Part shown: one piece after another, positions 1 through 9,580 of the stretch
Position numbering within the stretch: position 1 is the stretch's first letter
Layout of the letters: each line of letters opens with the position of its first letter
Source: Porphyridium purpureum
Lineage: Eukaryota > Rhodophyta > Bangiophyceae > Porphyridiales > Porphyridiaceae
Length of the DNA stretch: 64,000 nt
Assembly (NCBI GenBank): GCA_008690995.1
Contig: VRMN01000004.1
Location: 434,001-498,000, forward strand
Direction: 5' to 3'
Made by a program: the position numbers and the translations under genes
The notes under the pieces: model-generated
Databases searched by the model: none
The model's input: the letters and a program-made list of their open reading frames with translations, nothing else
Told to the model about the DNA's origin: nothing

Positions 1-2
1 AC

Positions 3-275
3 AACCAGTGCCAAGAAGCTCGTCTCAACATGCATTCGGCCCACTTTGAGATCAAATTCCATGTGTTGGACCGCATGCCGGAGGACAGTCTTACCCTTTC
101 AAGACCAAGAGTGTACGTGCCTTCGCTGGAAACTATTGTGGAAGAAGATGAGGACATTGAGGACACTACCTCTAGCGCCGCACAGGCCGACGAGGGCTGC
201 AAGCACCACATCTCGCTCTCGTCAGAGACGGACTCACAAAGGTCCCTGTGCTCGCAAACATCAGCCGCAAGTTAA
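3..275 (+). CDS. 3' end of an unidentified gene (5' end outside window)
   Basis: The frame is open from the first bases of the window to a TAA at 273-275, so this is probably the C-terminal end of a protein that starts upstream. The visible part, about 90 residues, moves from a mixed hydrophobic stretch (HFEIKFHVLDRMPED) into an acidic run (VEEDEDIED) and a Ser/Thr-rich tail. The tail resembles disordered cytoplasmic or regulatory C-termini. I do not recognise the family. The first Met in view, at 30, is probably internal. Confidence 0.5.
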   Translation, partial: NQCQEARLNMHSAHFEIKFHVLDRMPEDSLTLSRPRVYVPSLETIVEEDEDIEDTTSSAAQADEGCKHHISLSSETDSQRSLCSQTSAAS

Positions 276-871
276 TGAATCATTCATCGAGTCGCGTGAG
301 GCTCCCGTTTGATACACTGATTTATCTTCTAGCGTAATAATGCGTTTTGTCAATACATAAAAGGAGGAAGAAACTAGGTGAGTCGCGTTCCGGTGCGAGG
401 AGCCAGCGCTGCATCGGTACAGCCTATCAATTTCCAATTCCACCTCCCGACGGCCTTCAAAAAACTTGGTGAGCACTTCATCCGCCTGCTTTGGTGCATG
501 TATGTCGCCATCGTAATTCAGTTGCAAGTGCGCACTTGGAGCCGGAGCGTCGGTCCTCCTTGGGACACAGAAAAAGCAGCTGACGTGATCTAACGCCACC
601 TCAACATTGACCAACTGCTCGTGTGCACCCGAAATCAGAGAAACGTATTACGGCGAGACCTAAAATCAATTCTCCAGCATGGGAGTGTAGTAGAAGCCAA
701 GCTTGGACCGCGGACGGGTTTTGCCGTATCCAAACGCATTGCCTTGACGTCCACCATCGAAAACTGAGGAGAGCCTTTCAAGCACACTGTTCTCCTTCGC
801 CGGGCACGCTTTGAGCGCTGGAACGGGAAAAATTGATGCAGTGCACGTGAATGTAGACCGGGTGCATCGAA
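276..871. other. Intergenic, no gene recognised
   Basis: About 600 bp after the stop of the partial gene. Only short overlapping frames without recognisable domains are present. No RNA gene, repeat array or clear poly(A) hexamer could be supported here. Confidence 0.4.
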
Positions 872-1531
872 TTACACGTTTTCCTGGGTTTCGATATCCC
901 AGTTCTCTTTTCCCTCCTGTCTTTGCCCAACTCCTTCATGATTCCAAACATACGACCACGTAAACGCCATCGGATCACACAGGGTGGCCACAGACCTGCG
1001 CATCGTTTCGGTGTAGTCGCACGTCACTTGGATACGTCTCGCTGCGTCGAGACTTAGCAAGCCACGGGTTGCATCGATCGATGGCGCACACCCTTCACGC
1101 AGTGCGCCAAATAGTTCCACGATGTTTGCTTTGTTTAACATGCGGAGCTCCTTGCTCAGTGATACTTGGTGCATCTTCAAAGTTGTCGTGAAGTGCACAT
1201 GGTACGTCGACTTGCCACAATTCCCCCGCCCCGACAATTGGAAGAACCCGGACACAATCGTTTTCCATCCTGTACAGTGGACACTGAGAAACAACACAAG
1301 CTCCGCATGAACAACATCAACACGGTTGCCAGCGTCCGCATCCCAGCCCAACATCTCGCGTACATCCTTGGCAAACTGTTGTCCACAAACTCTTATTCCG
1401 ATGATCAAATCCCACGCCTTCACCGCCATCGAACGAAGTGCGGATGGCGACCGCAGCAAACCCATCACATCATCGCGCGTGTGTGCGTGCGCATCCTTCT
1501 GCACACGAGTTTCGGGGATCCAGCTCAACAC
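872..1531 (-). CDS. Orphan ORF with a Walker A-like motif (possible gene fragment)
   Basis: A 219-residue open frame begins at a GTG in a stretch otherwise poor in coding signal. Its middle contains LSGRGNCGKSTY, which fits the Walker A pattern GxxxxGK[ST]; helicases and AAA-like ATPases use this P-loop to bind nucleotide. Downstream is a helical-looking stretch (LSKELRMLNKANIVELFG). No convincing Walker B or other ATPase motif is visible, and the start has no good ATG. It could be a relic of a mobile or virus-like ATPase, a fragment of a host gene, or a chance frame. Function is not assigned. Confidence 0.3.
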   Translation of the reverse strand: MLSWIPETRVQKDAHAHTRDDVMGLLRSPSALRSMAVKAWDLIIGIRVCGQQFAKDVREMLGWDADAGNRVDVVHAELVLFLSVHCTGWKTIVSGFFQLSGRGNCGKSTYHVHFTTTLKMHQVSLSKELRMLNKANIVELFGALREGCAPSIDATRGLLSLDAARRIQVTCDYTETMRRSVATLCDPMAFTWSYVWNHEGVGQRQEGKENWDIETQENV

Positions 1532-2800
1532 ATCCGGTCAGTACGATGCGTGCCTTGCTGATGCAGCTCCTGCAGCAGCGTCCAATTCCCAGCCGGTCAC
1601 GAGCTGCGCACATCGGGTTTTACACATGCCCGCTGTACTCAGAAGTACAGCTCAAGTCATTGAACCGCTTAAAGACTAAGCGTCGTTGCCCACCGCATGT
1701 CTTCTCATCAAACACATGAGTTTGCATAGATAAAAGTACTGTGAATGCCGACAGACCGGCATATAAATTTACCTCCTGGACCTGTCGTTAGCTTGCCACT
1801 TTATCTCAAACTGATCATAGTTTCGCGCGTCTCCGCGACCAGGTATAGACAGTAAACGCGGCAGGCATGAGTCATTGTCTTGGGCGCGATACAATTCGTA
1901 CTCCATACACAGATACAAAGCTTTGTTAGACATGAAAACTCGAGCGTCCCGAAAAGGGCGACGATCAACCACACAGCGCGCAGCAGCGGCCTCTTATGCC
2001 GGATCCAGCATGGTCCTCGACACCTCTGTCGGCTACGCGTTGGCACCGAAAGCGTACAGGAAGGTATGTTTGCCTTGGTGCACGGAAGTTTGAGGCCGTG
2101 AGGAACACGTTCTCGCACCGTGGAGTAAATGTGCTTTACGTGGAGAGAACACGACCGAGCGCAGCGTTTGGCCTCACGAGCGCCTTGCCGTCGAAGTGGC
2201 TCTTCACGCGCATTTCAATGCCATCTAGGATTGGTTCGATTGAGCCCATCCAGACGAACCCCACACCCACCACCCACCACCATGTCTGCTGCAGTTGACC
2301 CGTTCCGTATTTAAACCGTTCCGCATTTAAACCATCAAGCCGTTAGACCGGTTATCCGTTTGGACCCAGTCGCGCCGGGACGCGCCGTTCCCAATTTGGG
2401 ATTTCCGGAGCACGTTCTGACATGAGTTGGGCGTGGAAGCGCGCGACGTAGCTTGTAGCGCGGCCCGCATTGACAGCTCGTGTGCACATGTGTTGGTGAG
2501 ACACGTGCGCGCGTGGCTGCTGCTTAAGCGATTCTTCAGAGCCGTGGAATCTCGGTTGCCGCGTGCATAAAAGGGGTGGCGCGCGGCACTCGCCTAGGAG
2601 ATGGAGAGCTGTGCGGCGGCGCGAAACACAGCAAGACATCCGTCGTCGTTGTTTGTGGGCCCAGGCTAGACTCGAGGCACGTGGTAGCAGCACACATACG
2701 AATGCTCATATCCAAAGTATCGCTGAACGGTGTTTTGTACAGACGAACAGAGCGTGTGTTTGCTTACTTGTAGCTGACGTGGTTGAAAGCCGAGGTCAAG
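1532..2800. other. Intergenic and presumed promoter region of the PH-like gene
   Basis: No gene recognised. At 2300-2350 there is a cluster of AAACCGTT/AACCGGTT-like boxes, two of them inside near-identical TTTAAACC-containing units spaced by about 20 bp. A TTGTACAGA sequence at 2735-2743 lies about 60 bp before the PH-like start and resembles the GTACAGT box seen before several other genes here. Confidence 0.4.
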
Positions 2801-3298
2801 ATGGTGAAGTTTGAGGGCGAAGTTCAGAAGCTCAGTGAGACTGTGGCGCATTGCTTTGTGCCCCGGGTGCTGCAGCTGGGTCTGGGAGGTTCCTTGCAGC
2901 TGTTTTACGACAGCGCTGCGTCGAGCCCAGAATGGACGTACTACTTGGATGAATCCTACACAGTCTCGTCTGACCCGAGCTTGGACATCGTTCGTGTGCA
3001 CAGCGAGCGCACTGGCATGCGCCTCAGTTTCGTCGCACCGGCTGCACAGTTTGCCACGTGGGTAGACGCCCTCGAGGAGGCCTGTATGCCGTCCTCACGA
3101 GGTAGCTCAGTGCACGGTGTGTCGGACAAACAGCGTCCAGCGCTTCTGACTCCGCGTTCAACTTCGTCGGCGACGGCTGCTGCTGCTGTCAAAGCACCAG
3201 CACCTTCCGTGGCGGGTGCGCCTGCCAAGGCAGTAGTGACGTGCGCCAAATTGGAAGCGGCTCGTGCAACTACCGGGCCATCTGCCAAGGTGCATTAG
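2801..3298 (+). CDS. Small PH-like domain protein with disordered tail
   Basis: A 165-residue protein starting MVKFEGEVQKLSE. The first roughly 100 residues look like a pleckstrin-homology fold: alternating beta-strand-like segments, a charged turn (SDPSLDIVRVHSERTGM), and a closing amphipathic helix FATWVDALEEAC carrying the Trp typical of the PH C-terminal helix. Residues from about 105 on are Ala/Pro/Ser-rich and probably disordered. PH folds often bind phosphoinositides or protein partners, but no clear lipid-binding basic motif is visible. ATG 2801 was chosen because the frame only extends 5' to a TTG at 2783. The gene converges with the minus-strand gene ending at 3750. Confidence 0.6.
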   Translation: MVKFEGEVQKLSETVAHCFVPRVLQLGLGGSLQLFYDSAASSPEWTYYLDESYTVSSDPSLDIVRVHSERTGMRLSFVAPAAQFATWVDALEEACMPSSRGSSVHGVSDKQRPALLTPRSTSSATAAAAVKAPAPSVAGAPAKAVVTCAKLEAARATTGPSAKVH

Positions 3299-3749
3299 TC
3301 CGACACTTGCTTTTCTTGTTTGTTTGAGTGGTGGATTGAGGAATGAGTAGACTGCATGAATTGAATCGTAGCGATAGGAGTAGGTGTTAGACTTTTTGTC
3401 TCCTTTGATCTTTGATATAGTGAATGAACCAAATAGATGTTGATTATCTTCGCTGGTGTTCTTTGCCCTCTTCTGACAAATGCTTCAGACTGCTGCCGAG
3501 TCCACAATTGTCCCAGGAATCTGCCGCACTGCATGTTCGTACTATCGAGAGCACACACGATAATCTCGTTCGTTTGGGTGAAGATGCACAGAAAACAAAG
3601 CTGATGACCTCTGCCGAGCAGGGCTTGAATGATGGCGACGAATCTTCTTCAGAACTCCCTTTCATAACTACTTTTATTGTACGAAAGCTGTCCAGTGGTT
3701 GTGAGCTTTGCGCTCAGACGACAGCTCCCGCGAGCGCCACGAGCGTACA
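3299..3749. other. Convergent intergenic region with minus-strand poly(A) signal
   Basis: The gap lies between two converging genes. On the minus strand an AATAAA occurs at about 3679-3674, roughly 75 bases past the TGA that ends the 5027-3750 frame, and is a plausible poly(A) signal for it. A by-eye search of the roughly 250 bases after that stop did not reveal a convincing SECIS hairpin. Confidence 0.4.
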
Positions 3750-5027
3750 TCAGTTTTGAGCATCCAGGTAGAAGTACGACCTGAAATCACCAGAAGGCTC
3801 GGCCACTTTGATGCTGCCCGACAAACTTGCAATTTTGAGCTTGAAGTACATCTGTTTCGGTAAGCCAAAGGAAAGCCAGTCACCGGAAATACCGTGCTCG
3901 TTCAGAGTGTCCGAGTACGTGCGGCGGAAGCTGAAGACGGTATTCGTATCCAAGAGAGCCTCAACCTGGAATGCAGCAGTGGCATCAACTGCTTGAACGA
4001 ATACGCAGGCATAACTGATCTTATTCAGGCCGGTCTCCTTGAGCGTGAATTCGAGAACGCCACTCGTCAACCAACCTCCAGAATAGTCCATGCTCACATC
4101 AAAGACCGTGGTGCTCAGAGGCCGAGAAAACTGGGAAGGCGTCGAACCATCGGAATATCCGAAGACATTGTCCAGGTCCTCGATCAGGGATCACGCGCTG
4201 TCCGACAATTCGACACCACCGAGCTGCGAGCTTCGAATGGAGCTCGGATCTTCTACGAACGGGCGAAGTCCGTTACCGGCTTGCATGATACGCGGACGTC
4301 CTTTGATTACTTGCAGTACAACTTTGTCGGAGTTCTTCGCCTTCTTCTGCTCAACCAGGAACTCGCGTGCAAATAAGCAGTGGCTGTCGTGCAGCATTTG
4401 ACGATCCGCTGCAATGAAGTCGGCTTCTGAAATAATTTTCTCGTGCAACATCTTGTTTTTCTTCGAGTCCCAAAGTTGTATGGGCAACTCGGTCGGAAGC
4501 GGCACACCAGCTTCGTTCTCGTCCGATGCCATAGTAAGAAACAGGCCAGTGAAGCCGGCCTTATTTCCGTTGAACGCGAGATCAGATAGAACGATTGTGA
4601 TCCTGTCTTTCTCAGCGCAGCCCTGCTGGTCGATTGCGGACAACGATTTCTTACACATGGTACCGAAGCAGTTGCCCTGCACGCCAAGGCCAGCGCCGAG
4701 GTAGAGAGCGCCCGCCTCTGTCGACATGTTGAGCAAAACGTCACCGTTTGGTGCCTTTGGCACCACCCAGGTGCCAGGGTTTTCTCAGAATGCATATGAT
4801 CCATCTTCAAAACCGGCCACTCCCGTCCACCTAATCATCGAACCAACACCACCAAAAGGGGACGAAAACTGCACCATTCCAGTTGCCGGCGCGGCGCATA
4901 CGACCCAGGCATTGGCCGTGGCAGGCCGCTGCACAGCCGCCTGAAGCGGCATGGGCGTGACCGCCACGAGGCTGCATACCACCAGAGTCACCATCAGGAT
5001 CACCAGAGATTTCAAACCCGCCATCAT
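3750..5027 (-). CDS. Secreted-type protein of unknown function, frame crossed by two in-frame TGA codons
   Basis: From ATG 5027 the frame runs 426 codons to a TGA at 3752-3750. It is interrupted only by TGA at 4787-4785 and TGA at 4193-4191. All three segments lie in one frame, and the sequence reads as protein on both sides of each TGA (DGSYAF-stop-ENPGTWVVPKAP; ELSDSA-stop-SLIEDLDNVFGY). There are no frameshifts and no TAA or TAG. The N-terminus is a strong signal peptide (LVILMVTLVVCSLVAV, likely cut near LQA). The rest is moderately hydrophobic and beta-rich-looking, with few Cys. The family is not recognised. The options are selenocysteine insertion, stop readthrough, small unseen introns, or a young pseudogene. 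TGA is an ordinary stop elsewhere in the window, for example in KTI12. Confidence 0.55.
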
Positions 5028-6239
5028 GTTCCAACGTCGAGAAACCGTGGCTTCTGATCACGCTCTATTCAGTAGTCTGGGCCTGTTCGGACGACACCGT
5101 GATTTGGGCTCACACGCCATGTTTATGTACCATGCAGCCCTGGCCGACTGTCTCCCGCACCAGTATACCATTCCGAATTTGTCGCGCAAGAAACACGGAA
5201 CGAGCAGCAAGAGGGAATCGCGACGATGATTCATCCACCAGTGGTGTCAAGTATACTTTCCCGACTCTCGGTCGAACCAAGCTGCCCTAGTATACACACA
5301 CCGGCGCAGCGGACGTGCAATGCAAATACCAAGCCGTCGCCTCGTCATCCCGCTGCTTTGCCGGCAACACGCTCCAAATCCTCGGGCGAACAAATTCGAC
5401 TGGAGTCCTCGAATTCATCTCGTGCGGAACCGTCATCCATCGCCTGCCACGGAATATTTCCATTCCTACTTGACAAACGTACGGACGTGGCCAGCCTCCA
5501 TTGCGCTTGCGCGCGTTCCCCGTAGCAGCAGCTCAAGTTGGAGGTCCTCCCGCTACTGTTGCTCAGACCAAAGACGATTCTTCGCTCCTCATTCCAGAAT
5601 TCGAATTTAGGCACGGATCCTTCTTGAATGAGATGGGATCGCGTTGTAGGGGTGTTCAGTGGATGGTCGAAGAACTGTACTTCTTCATGACGGGTTGATG
5701 CACCCTATGGATAACGGTTACGAGTCGATAGTGATCCGTGAGCCGATAAACTGGTTTGATGTCTTGAGTGTCGCAGGGCGCATGAGGATGCACTGGCGGT
5801 GGATGCCGGATTCGCGGGCTGTCGGTGGCGATCGCCGGTGGCTTGTGGTCTTATCTGTGGCACCAGTCGCCCGTCGTTAGTTTAGAGCAGGATACAATGT
5901 AGCCCCTTTTTTCTCGTCGTCGGGCAAGTGAAGCAGAGTAAAGCTCATATCTTTTTAGTATTGTCCGCGGCCGGAAGAAGAAGACGGTCCCGCGCAGAGC
6001 AGCAGGAAGATGCGTTTTAGTTGGGAAGGCAATATGTGTGAGTCTCGAAAAAGTGGGTGTTTCGTTCTGCGACAACGGCCTTCTTCCTGGGCATTCAGCG
6101 GCAGGTCGAGTCACGTTTGCGGATTCGTCTCACTGCTAGGCTTGTACAGTTTACTGTACTTTGTCGCAAGTGTTTCTCCGGTCGCGAGAAGATGAGGACG
6201 GGCCGAAGGGAACGACGGGACGGGTGGATGAGTGGCACC
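5028..6239. other. Divergent intergenic region
   Basis: About 1.2 kb between the divergent starts of the two-TGA gene and OST5. No gene recognised. An ACTGTAC box lies at 5674-5680, and a perfect inverted pair of the same box lies at 6144-6159, close to the OST5 start. Confidence 0.4.
6144..6159. promoter_or_regulatory. Perfect inverted repeat GTACAGT-TT-ACTGTAC upstream of OST5
   Basis: Two 7-bp arms are exact reverse complements separated by TT, ending 80 bp before the OST5/TMEM258 ATG. The same heptamer recurs upstream of several other genes in this window, so a promoter-proximal factor site is plausible. This rests on pattern recurrence only. Confidence 0.45.
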
Positions 6240-6476
6240 ATGGCAGATACATATGTGCCATACAGTGCGCCTGTACCGCCGACACTGTTTCCGGCACTTG
6301 CGTTTGTGCTGATGATCGTGGGTGTGGCATGCTCAGCGTGGTTCTTTTCGATGCAGACCATCTCGACCAAGCTGTCTAGAAATGCCGGAAGAGATCTTGC
6401 CATTTCCGCAGCCGCGTCATTGTGCCTCGGTCTGGGCCTCGTATTCACGCTCTTGAGTAACGGCATTTGGATCTAG
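6240..6476 (+). CDS. OST5: Oligosaccharyltransferase subunit OST5/TMEM258 homolog
   Basis: A 78-residue protein, close to the 79 of human TMEM258. It keeps the family layout: a short polar N-terminus with YVPYSAPVPPTLFP, a first membrane helix (FVLMIVGVACSAWFF), a short polar loop with the STKLSRN segment, and a second helix ending GLVFTLLSNGIWI. The family is a small two-helix subunit of the ER oligosaccharyltransferase complex, which N-glycosylates nascent proteins and binds near the catalytic STT3 subunit. ATG 6240 was chosen because it begins directly before the conserved N-terminus. In-frame ATGs at 6192 and 6228 would add a basic leader not expected in the family. KTI12 follows on the same strand. 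Confidence 0.85.
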   Translation: MADTYVPYSAPVPPTLFPALAFVLMIVGVACSAWFFSMQTISTKLSRNAGRDLAISAAASLCLGLGLVFTLLSNGIWI

Positions 6477-6664
6477 CTCGCTAGCGGATTCCCCTGTCAA
6501 GTCAATGATTGTAGCCTTTGTTTTCCTTCGTGTAAATGAGCCTTGCCCTTGAACTTCTACCATCTTTACTTTTCGAGACGTGTGGGAAGCTGGTCGTCTC
6601 GCTGCTGGTCCCTGCACACGAGCTTACCGGGGTGGCATCTCATTTCACAAGCGCGGATTGCGAG

Positions 6665-7615
6665 ATGGGATTTCTCGTGACTATCTGCGGGCCGCCGCTA
6701 AGCGGGAAAAGCACAGTGGCAGCGCGTCTTGCCGCAGAGCTTCAAGATGGTGACGTTGCGAGCGGCGCAGATGTGATGATCGTACGTGACGCGTTTGAGC
6801 TCGAATCGTGGCACCGGCAGCGTGTCTTTGCGAATTCGCACGCAGAGAAGAACGCGCGTGCTGTTGTGAAGGCTGGCGTGGAGAAGAGCATCGACCAGCA
6901 GAGCACGCGCGTGGTGATCTGTGACTCGCTCAACTACATCAAAGGTTTCCGATACGAGCTGTATTGCCTCGCGCGATCACAGCGTGTGCCTCACTGCGTC
7001 GTATTCTGCGTGGAAAATGACGTCGCCGCCGCGCTCCAGCGCAACGCAGCACGGCCCGATCCTCACAAACAATACGACCCGGACGCGTTGCGTGCGCTTT
7101 ACAGTCGCTTCGAAAAGCCCGTTGCCGGTAACCGCTGGGATGCACCGCTCTTTGAGGTCAGCCTAGCGGATGAAAACTGGCCAGCAGTGCTTAAAGACGT
7201 GATCAATTTCTGTCGCGCCGAGCCTGGCACAAAGACAAGCACGCTGCCCACAAACAGAGCGACTCAAAAGCAGAAACTTTCGACCGCCAATATGTTCTCC
7301 ATGCTAGACTCGTCGAGCCGCAGTGTCGAGAACGCGCTGCTTGACCATATGGCACAGAATGGCTCCGGCGGCGGCCTGGTGCTCTCGCCAGGCGCGACCG
7401 GTTTATCCATTCCCTTGGAGCCGGGCGGCACCACCGTGCGAGTGCGTATTGGGCGCGAGACGAATGCGGCGGAACTCCGTCAGATTCGGCGTGCTTACAT
7501 CAAGCTGGCCCGCCTCAACCCGCCGGATGACGCGCTGAGCTCGAACGAGCTTGCTCAGATGTATTGCGACCATCTGGCACGCATTCTTGCCGCAAGTGCG
7601 AACGACGCGCAATGA
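6665..7615 (+). CDS. KTI12: KTI12, Elongator-associated P-loop ATPase
   Basis: A 316-residue protein starting MGFLVTICGPPLSGKST, with the Walker A loop at residues 9-17, as expected for KTI12. The diagnostic DSLNYIKGFRYELYC follows near residue 86. KTI12 is the partner of Elongator, which makes the cm5/mcm5 side chains on wobble uridines of tRNA; it is related to the tRNA(Sec) kinase PSTK, but the DSLNYIKG signature is that of KTI12. The middle segment (TKTSTLPTNRATQKQKLST) looks disordered, and the C-terminal half keeps the tRNA-binding-like helical region. An ATG at 6536 would add 43 residues not seen in the family, so 6665 is preferred. The stop is TGA. The gene converges with the RRM gene, leaving only 60 bp between them. 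Confidence 0.9.
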   Translation: MGFLVTICGPPLSGKSTVAARLAAELQDGDVASGADVMIVRDAFELESWHRQRVFANSHAEKNARAVVKAGVEKSIDQQSTRVVICDSLNYIKGFRYELYCLARSQRVPHCVVFCVENDVAAALQRNAARPDPHKQYDPDALRALYSRFEKPVAGNRWDAPLFEVSLADENWPAVLKDVINFCRAEPGTKTSTLPTNRATQKQKLSTANMFSMLDSSSRSVENALLDHMAQNGSGGGLVLSPGATGLSIPLEPGGTTVRVRIGRETNAAELRQIRRAYIKLARLNPPDDALSSNELAQMYCDHLARILAASANDAQ

Positions 7616-7675
7616 AAAGCTCGAGGTGCGTCGCACGTTTTATTTTTCCCAATCTTTGCCATTTTGGTGCAGCGG

Positions 7676-9580
7676 CTACTGCTGGTGCTGCTGCCAAGAG
7701 CCATCTATCGCAGTCGGGTTGTAATACGGAGCTGCGTCGGTGCCGGCCTGAGTCACGTAGTTTTCGCTAGTGTCGTCTTCTCGACGCGCAGAAGAACCAC
7801 CACGAGAGTCTGACGCGGCGAGCGCAAGATGTGGGGGTTCTACTGGACTGAACGGCAGGGCGCCACTGCCCGTAGGCGTAGGTACAAGGAAAGGATATCC
7901 GGGGTACACGAGCGGCGGCTGATGAGCCAGCTCTGGCGTTGGTGACGACGGATAGATTATTGGATACATTCCCATCCCCATCATTGGCGACGCACCGTAC
8001 GTCGCGTACATTTGTGCATACACCTGCGGCGCGTACATCTGCTGTTGGTGCCCATACGCTTCGACCGGGTACGGTGCCACTTGTCCGTTGCTCATGCTGC
8101 CCACGCCCAAGTTGTCGTAGGGGTGCGCGTACTGATGCATCTGCTGTTGCTGCCAGTTCCGCCGAGGACCAGAGAAAGTGGAGCTCGATCTACGCTGCAT
8201 ATTTCCGCCCACGGGCGTTGACGTCACGCTACTGCTGGGAACATCGTTGATGGTTATTGTTGAGCCATGATCAGAGGCATTGTCGGCGTTCCCCGGGCCA
8301 GCTGCAAAACTACCCTGCCGAAAATGCTTCTCCCGCGCAGTTTCAGCGAATCGGACGTTCAGGCGACGGTCTGTTTCGAAGATGCACGCGCCATTCATGT
8401 TCGCGATCGCGGCATCGGCTTCTCGTCGTGTTCGATACTGCACAAACCCGCAGCCTCGACTGTTCTGTGCGGGGAAGCGCAGCACGTGGCAATTCACAAT
8501 CTCACCGAACGGCGCAAACGCCTCGATAAGCTGCGCTTCTTCCACGTTGCGCGGCAGCTGTCCCACAAATACTTTTGTCGCAGCCTTTTTCTGATACGAA
8601 TGTTTAGGTTCAGCGTACTTGACCTGAATGGGCTGCGGCGATGGAGTGCTCATGTTGCTTTCGCACTCAACTTCTGTAGAATGAGAAGAATCTGGCGCGC
8701 CACCTGCAGGATCAGAATCTGCTGTGGAGGTCGGCTCCTGCTGCGCCATCGGCGGCGGAAAGCAGTACTTGTCGTGCAGTACCTCAACAGCCGCGCTGGC
8801 GGCTTCTGCGCTCTCGAAACGGACAAAGCCGCATATTCGTGGCGCATAGCGCGATGGAACCGCGGTTGCTTCACCGTTTCCGGGCACTGATGCACCGGTG
8901 GTGCTGGCGGTGGTGCTGGCGTTGCCTGCGGCCCGATCGTGGGCGTGGCCGTACGGTTGCTTCCGCAGTAGCACCACCTCTAGTACATTTCCAAATTGTT
9001 CCATGAGCTCGCGTACCTGTTGCTCTGTGACGTGCGTGGGTACACGCCCGATAAACAACTTTTCCCTGTGCATGGTCTGGGCGTGAGACGCGCTGGTGCT
9101 CGCATACTCGCTCCGATTGTTTGTGCCCATCACGAACGGTGCCCCGTACTCAAAGCCGCCACCGGCGGCGTACGGGTGCGACTGGAAGCCAGTGCCCAGC
9201 GCGTTTGCATTCATGTTCATACCCTCGACCATCGTGTACGGGTACATTGGACGCTGGCTATATGAGTAGCTTTGCCCGGTGATCATGGGCGAAGACGTTC
9301 CGCTTGTAAGCCGCGAAAGAGGCACGTTTGCGCCCGAGCTTGGAGTTTCTTCCGACGCCTCACTATAGTACATCAACGCCTCTTGTGATTGCGAGTGCGA
9401 CGGCCGCCGGAGCTGGTCATGAGTGTCGCTGTCTCTATCATGCCCGGACTCGAGCCGCAGAGCGGCGACCGCGTCCTCCAGCCCGCCGTGCCGATCGATC
9501 GATGCGGCCGTCTGGTGGTTGGGTGGCGACGCTGACTGAGGCTGATTGCACGCGTCGTCCTGTGCGCTTTTCGCAGCCAT
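7676..9580 (-). CDS. RNA-binding protein with two RRM domains (CELF/Bruno-like)
   Basis: A 634-residue protein. RRM1 begins near residue 171 with RNP2 KLFIGRVP, and its RNP1-like strand is CGFVRFES. RRM2 begins near residue 335 with TKVFVGQLP, followed by RNP1 GCGFVQYRT and ending NVRFAET. The domains are followed by a long Gln/Met/Pro/Gly-rich tail typical of mRNP proteins. RRM1 is unusually long because Ser/Thr/Gly-rich loops interrupt it on both sides of the RNP1 strand. The arrangement of two close RRMs with a low-complexity tail is like CELF/Bruno or plant FCA-type proteins, which act in splicing, translation or mRNA decay; the exact orthology is not settled. ATG 9580 is the first Met, since the frame extends only to a TTG at 9640. 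A minus-strand AATAAA lies about 35 bases after the stop. Confidence 0.8.
   Translation of the reverse strand: MAAKSAQDDACNQPQSASPPNHQTAASIDRHGGLEDAVAALRLESGHDRDSDTHDQLRRPSHSQSQEALMYYSEASEETPSSGANVPLSRLTSGTSSPMITGQSYSYSQRPMYPYTMVEGMNMNANALGTGFQSHPYAAGGGFEYGAPFVMGTNNRSEYASTSASHAQTMHREKLFIGRVPTHVTEQQVRELMEQFGNVLEVVLLRKQPYGHAHDRAAGNASTTASTTGASVPGNGEATAVPSRYAPRICGFVRFESAEAASAAVEVLHDKYCFPPPMAQQEPTSTADSDPAGGAPDSSHSTEVECESNMSTPSPQPIQVKYAEPKHSYQKKAATKVFVGQLPRNVEEAQLIEAFAPFGEIVNCHVLRFPAQNSRGCGFVQYRTRREADAAIANMNGACIFETDRRLNVRFAETAREKHFRQGSFAAGPGNADNASDHGSTITINDVPSSSVTSTPVGGNMQRRSSSTFSGPRRNWQQQQMHQYAHPYDNLGVGSMSNGQVAPYPVEAYGHQQQMYAPQVYAQMYATYGASPMMGMGMYPIIYPSSPTPELAHQPPLVYPGYPFLVPTPTGSGALPFSPVEPPHLALAASDSRGGSSARREDDTSENYVTQAGTDAAPYYNPTAIDGSWQQHQQ

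Noticed and set aside
3500-3752. SECIS element for the two-TGA gene
   Set aside because: Small hairpins exist (for example GAGC-loop-GCTC) but no arrangement of ATGA, apical AA and GA with proper stems was seen.
4781-4800. Short intron removing the first TGA of the 5027-3750 frame
   Set aside because: No GT-AG pair giving an in-frame deletion stood out by eye; not excluded, since only RNA data can settle it.
6536-6664. 43-residue N-terminal extension of KTI12
   Set aside because: KTI12 proteins start a few residues before the P-loop; ATG 6665 gives that layout.
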